DNA of 64,000 bases from Todiramphus chloris collaris (taxonomy: Eukaryota > Chordata > Aves > Coraciiformes > Alcedinidae), in the NCBI GenBank assembly GCA_025345505.1, contig JANVCC010010406.1, positions 18,739,825-18,803,824 on the forward strand. The letters are read 5' to 3'. Of this stretch, positions 62,501 to 64,000 are shown one piece after another. The position numbers were made by a program, and so were the translations under genes. How positions within the stretch are numbered: the first letter of the stretch is position 1; each line of letters begins with the position of its first letter. The notes beneath the pieces were generated by a model. It saw only the letters and a program-made list of their open reading frames with translations, had not been told where the DNA came from and made no database searches.

Positions 62501-63560
62501 TGGGTGAAAAACTGGTTAGATGGATGAGTCCAAAGAGTTGTGGTCAATGGAGTTAAATCCACCTGTCTGTCAGTCACGAGTGATGTCCCCCAGTACTGGG
62601 GCCACTCCTGTTTAACATCTTCATCAATGATTTGGATGAGGGGATAGAGTACACCCTTGGTAAATTTGCAGATGACACCAAGCTGGGTGGAAATGTTGAT
62701 CTCCTTGAGGGTAGGGAAGCTCTACAAAGGGATCTAGATAGGCTGGATCGCTGTGCCAAGGCCAATCTCATGAGTTTCAATAAGGCCAAATGCCGGGTCC
62801 TGCACTTGAGTCACAATAATCCCCAGCAGTGCTATGGGCCTGGGGAGGAGTGGCTGGAGAGCTGCCAGGCAGAGAAGGACCTGGGGTTATTGACTGACAG
62901 CCACCTGAACATGATCCATCAGTGTGCCCAGGTGGCCAAGAAGGCCAGTGGCATCCTGGCCTGTGTCAGGAACAGTGTGGTCAGCAGGAGCAGGGAGGTG
63001 ATCATTCCTCTGTACTGTTGGTGAGGATGCACCTCAAATACTGTGTCCAGTTTTGGGCCCCTCTCTACAAGAAAGACATTGAGGTGCTGGAGAGGGTACA
63101 GAGGAGGTCTACAAAGCTAGGAAAGGGTTTGGAGCATGTCTCTTATGAGGAGAGGCTGAAGGATCTGGGGCTGTTTAGCCCTGAGAAAAGAAGGCTGAGG
63201 GGAGACCTTATTGCCCTCTACAACTACCTGAAGGGAAGTTGTAGCGAGGCGGGAGTTGGTCTGTTCTCCCTGGTGACAAGTGACAGAACAAGAGGAAATG
63301 GCCTGAAGTTGAAACAGGGGAAGTTCAGGCTGCATGTTAGGAAGGATTTCTTCCCAGAAAGGGTTGTCAGGCACTGGAATGGGCTGCCCAGGGAGGTGGT
63401 GGAGTCACCATCCCTGGAGGTGTTTAAGAGGCGGTTAGATTTTGTGCTTAGGGACGTGGTTTAGTGGGTTTTGATAGGGATAGGAGTAAGGTTGGACTTG
63501 ATGATCTTGAAGGACTCTTCCAGATGAAACTGTTCTATGATTCTATGATTGATTCTATGT
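62501..63560 (+). mobile_element. CR1 LINE, best-preserved copy, 5'-truncated
   Basis: This copy starts in the reverse-transcriptase region (tgggtgaaaaactggttaga) and runs through the ORF2 C-terminus to the 3' end (gttggacttgatgatcttga, then ttctatgattctatgatt at about 63533-63550). About 1.06 kb remain of an element family that is about 4.5 kb when full length. It is much closer to the CR1 consensus than the other copies, and the tail octamers are still readable. CR1 endonuclease and ORF1 are absent, so it was dead on arrival. Confidence 0.95.
62632..63464 (+). pseudogene. CR1 ORF2 remnant (reverse transcriptase and C-terminal region)
   Basis: Two overlapping plus frames carry the protein. 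62632-63024 starts [19 protein letters not shown], where FADD is the reverse-transcriptase catalytic box, and continues to [20 protein letters not shown]. 62922-63464 carries the C-terminal region with [20 protein letters not shown] and [20 protein letters not shown], and ends DVV at a stop. One frame change near 63010-63030 separates them, and upstream a small deletion lies near 62590. The endonuclease domain and the N-terminal part of the reverse transcriptase are missing. Confidence 0.9.
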
Positions 63561-64000
63561 TTCCTATATAACATAGCAGTTTATGAAACAGGTTCTAAAG
63601 CTATTAAGAACAGCTTTCAAAAAATCAGATTTTTTTTGATAAAAAGATGCTGACAAGGCAGAGACAGAGGTTTCTAAAAGCAGCCAGCAACTACTAGCTC
63701 CTGCAGTGAACATCAGAGGCCAAAGGGAATAGTCTTTGTAAGGAAACTATCCCTGAAAAACCAAACCTTACAGGAGTTTATTGTAAATTGGGTGCCTAGG
63801 TCACACAATTTGCTTCAGAAAAGTCCAGCTTCTGATCTTTTGGCTCCTGCAAACTATTCTGAGTCCCTTCCTCCCTAAATCCTATTAACTTTATAGTTTT
63901 CAGTATCTATTCTACATAAAACAGTTTTGAGCTGATCAGTATTTCTCTTTTAACAGTTTTCAGACCCATGCTGTAAGAGTATGAAAAATCAGAGCAACTT
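63561..64000. other. Non-coding stretch, no gene seen
   Basis: The last 440 bp hold no recognised gene, repeat or RNA. Confidence 0.5.

Noticed and set aside
1-64000. CRISPR arrays, operons, tRNA or rRNA genes, phage or plasmid modules
   Set aside because: None seen. The sequence is vertebrate nuclear DNA, and the only regular repeats are microsatellites and the retroviral leader repeat.

Overview
The window looks like gene-poor, AT-rich nuclear DNA from a bird. The dominant interspersed repeat is CR1, the bird and reptile LINE: seven copies, all cut short at the 5' end, several still ending in the short ATTCTRTGA-type tail. There are also two LTR elements of types common in neoavian genomes, plus old MIR-like and palindromic MITE-like relics shared with other amniotes. 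A 100-N block at 23864-23963 shows it is an assembled eukaryotic scaffold. I see no bacterial gene organisation, operon, rRNA, tRNA or CRISPR array. The species cannot be named from this sequence.

Layout. 1-8.6 kb: non-coding DNA with an old CR1 on the minus strand (852-2400), a MIR-like relic near 5.4 kb and a CR1 3' end near 6.9 kb. 8.66-9.35 kb: two inverted arms of about 96 bp around a core of about 490 bp, the most distinctive unexplained structure here. 9.4-22.3 kb: non-coding, with a MIR-like relic, simple repeats and a CR1 (17.6-18.2 kb). 22.35-25.5 kb: a repeat cluster made of an (AGAAG)n array, a minus-strand CR1, a second (AGAAG)n array, the assembly gap, an (AAAAG)n array, and then the 5' LTR and leader of a broken endogenous retrovirus whose leader carries 48-bp tandem repeats. 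25.5-58 kb: mostly non-coding, with simple repeats and two CR1 tails. It also holds three minus-strand stretches (29.2-29.9, 32.56-32.75 and 38.43-38.62 kb) that could be exons of one unidentified host gene, since they are stop-free and have consensus-like splice borders. 58.3-64 kb: a CR1 tail, a processed pseudogene of ribosomal protein L7, a solo LTR with an intact 5-bp target duplication, and the best-preserved CR1 of the window.

No complete, certain protein-coding gene was found. The firmest coding-derived features are the RPL7 retropseudogene and the reverse-transcriptase remnants inside the CR1 copies. The candidate exons are weaker: by-eye splice sites are common by chance, and the protein they would encode was not recognised. 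Nothing in the window supports a new multi-gene biological system.
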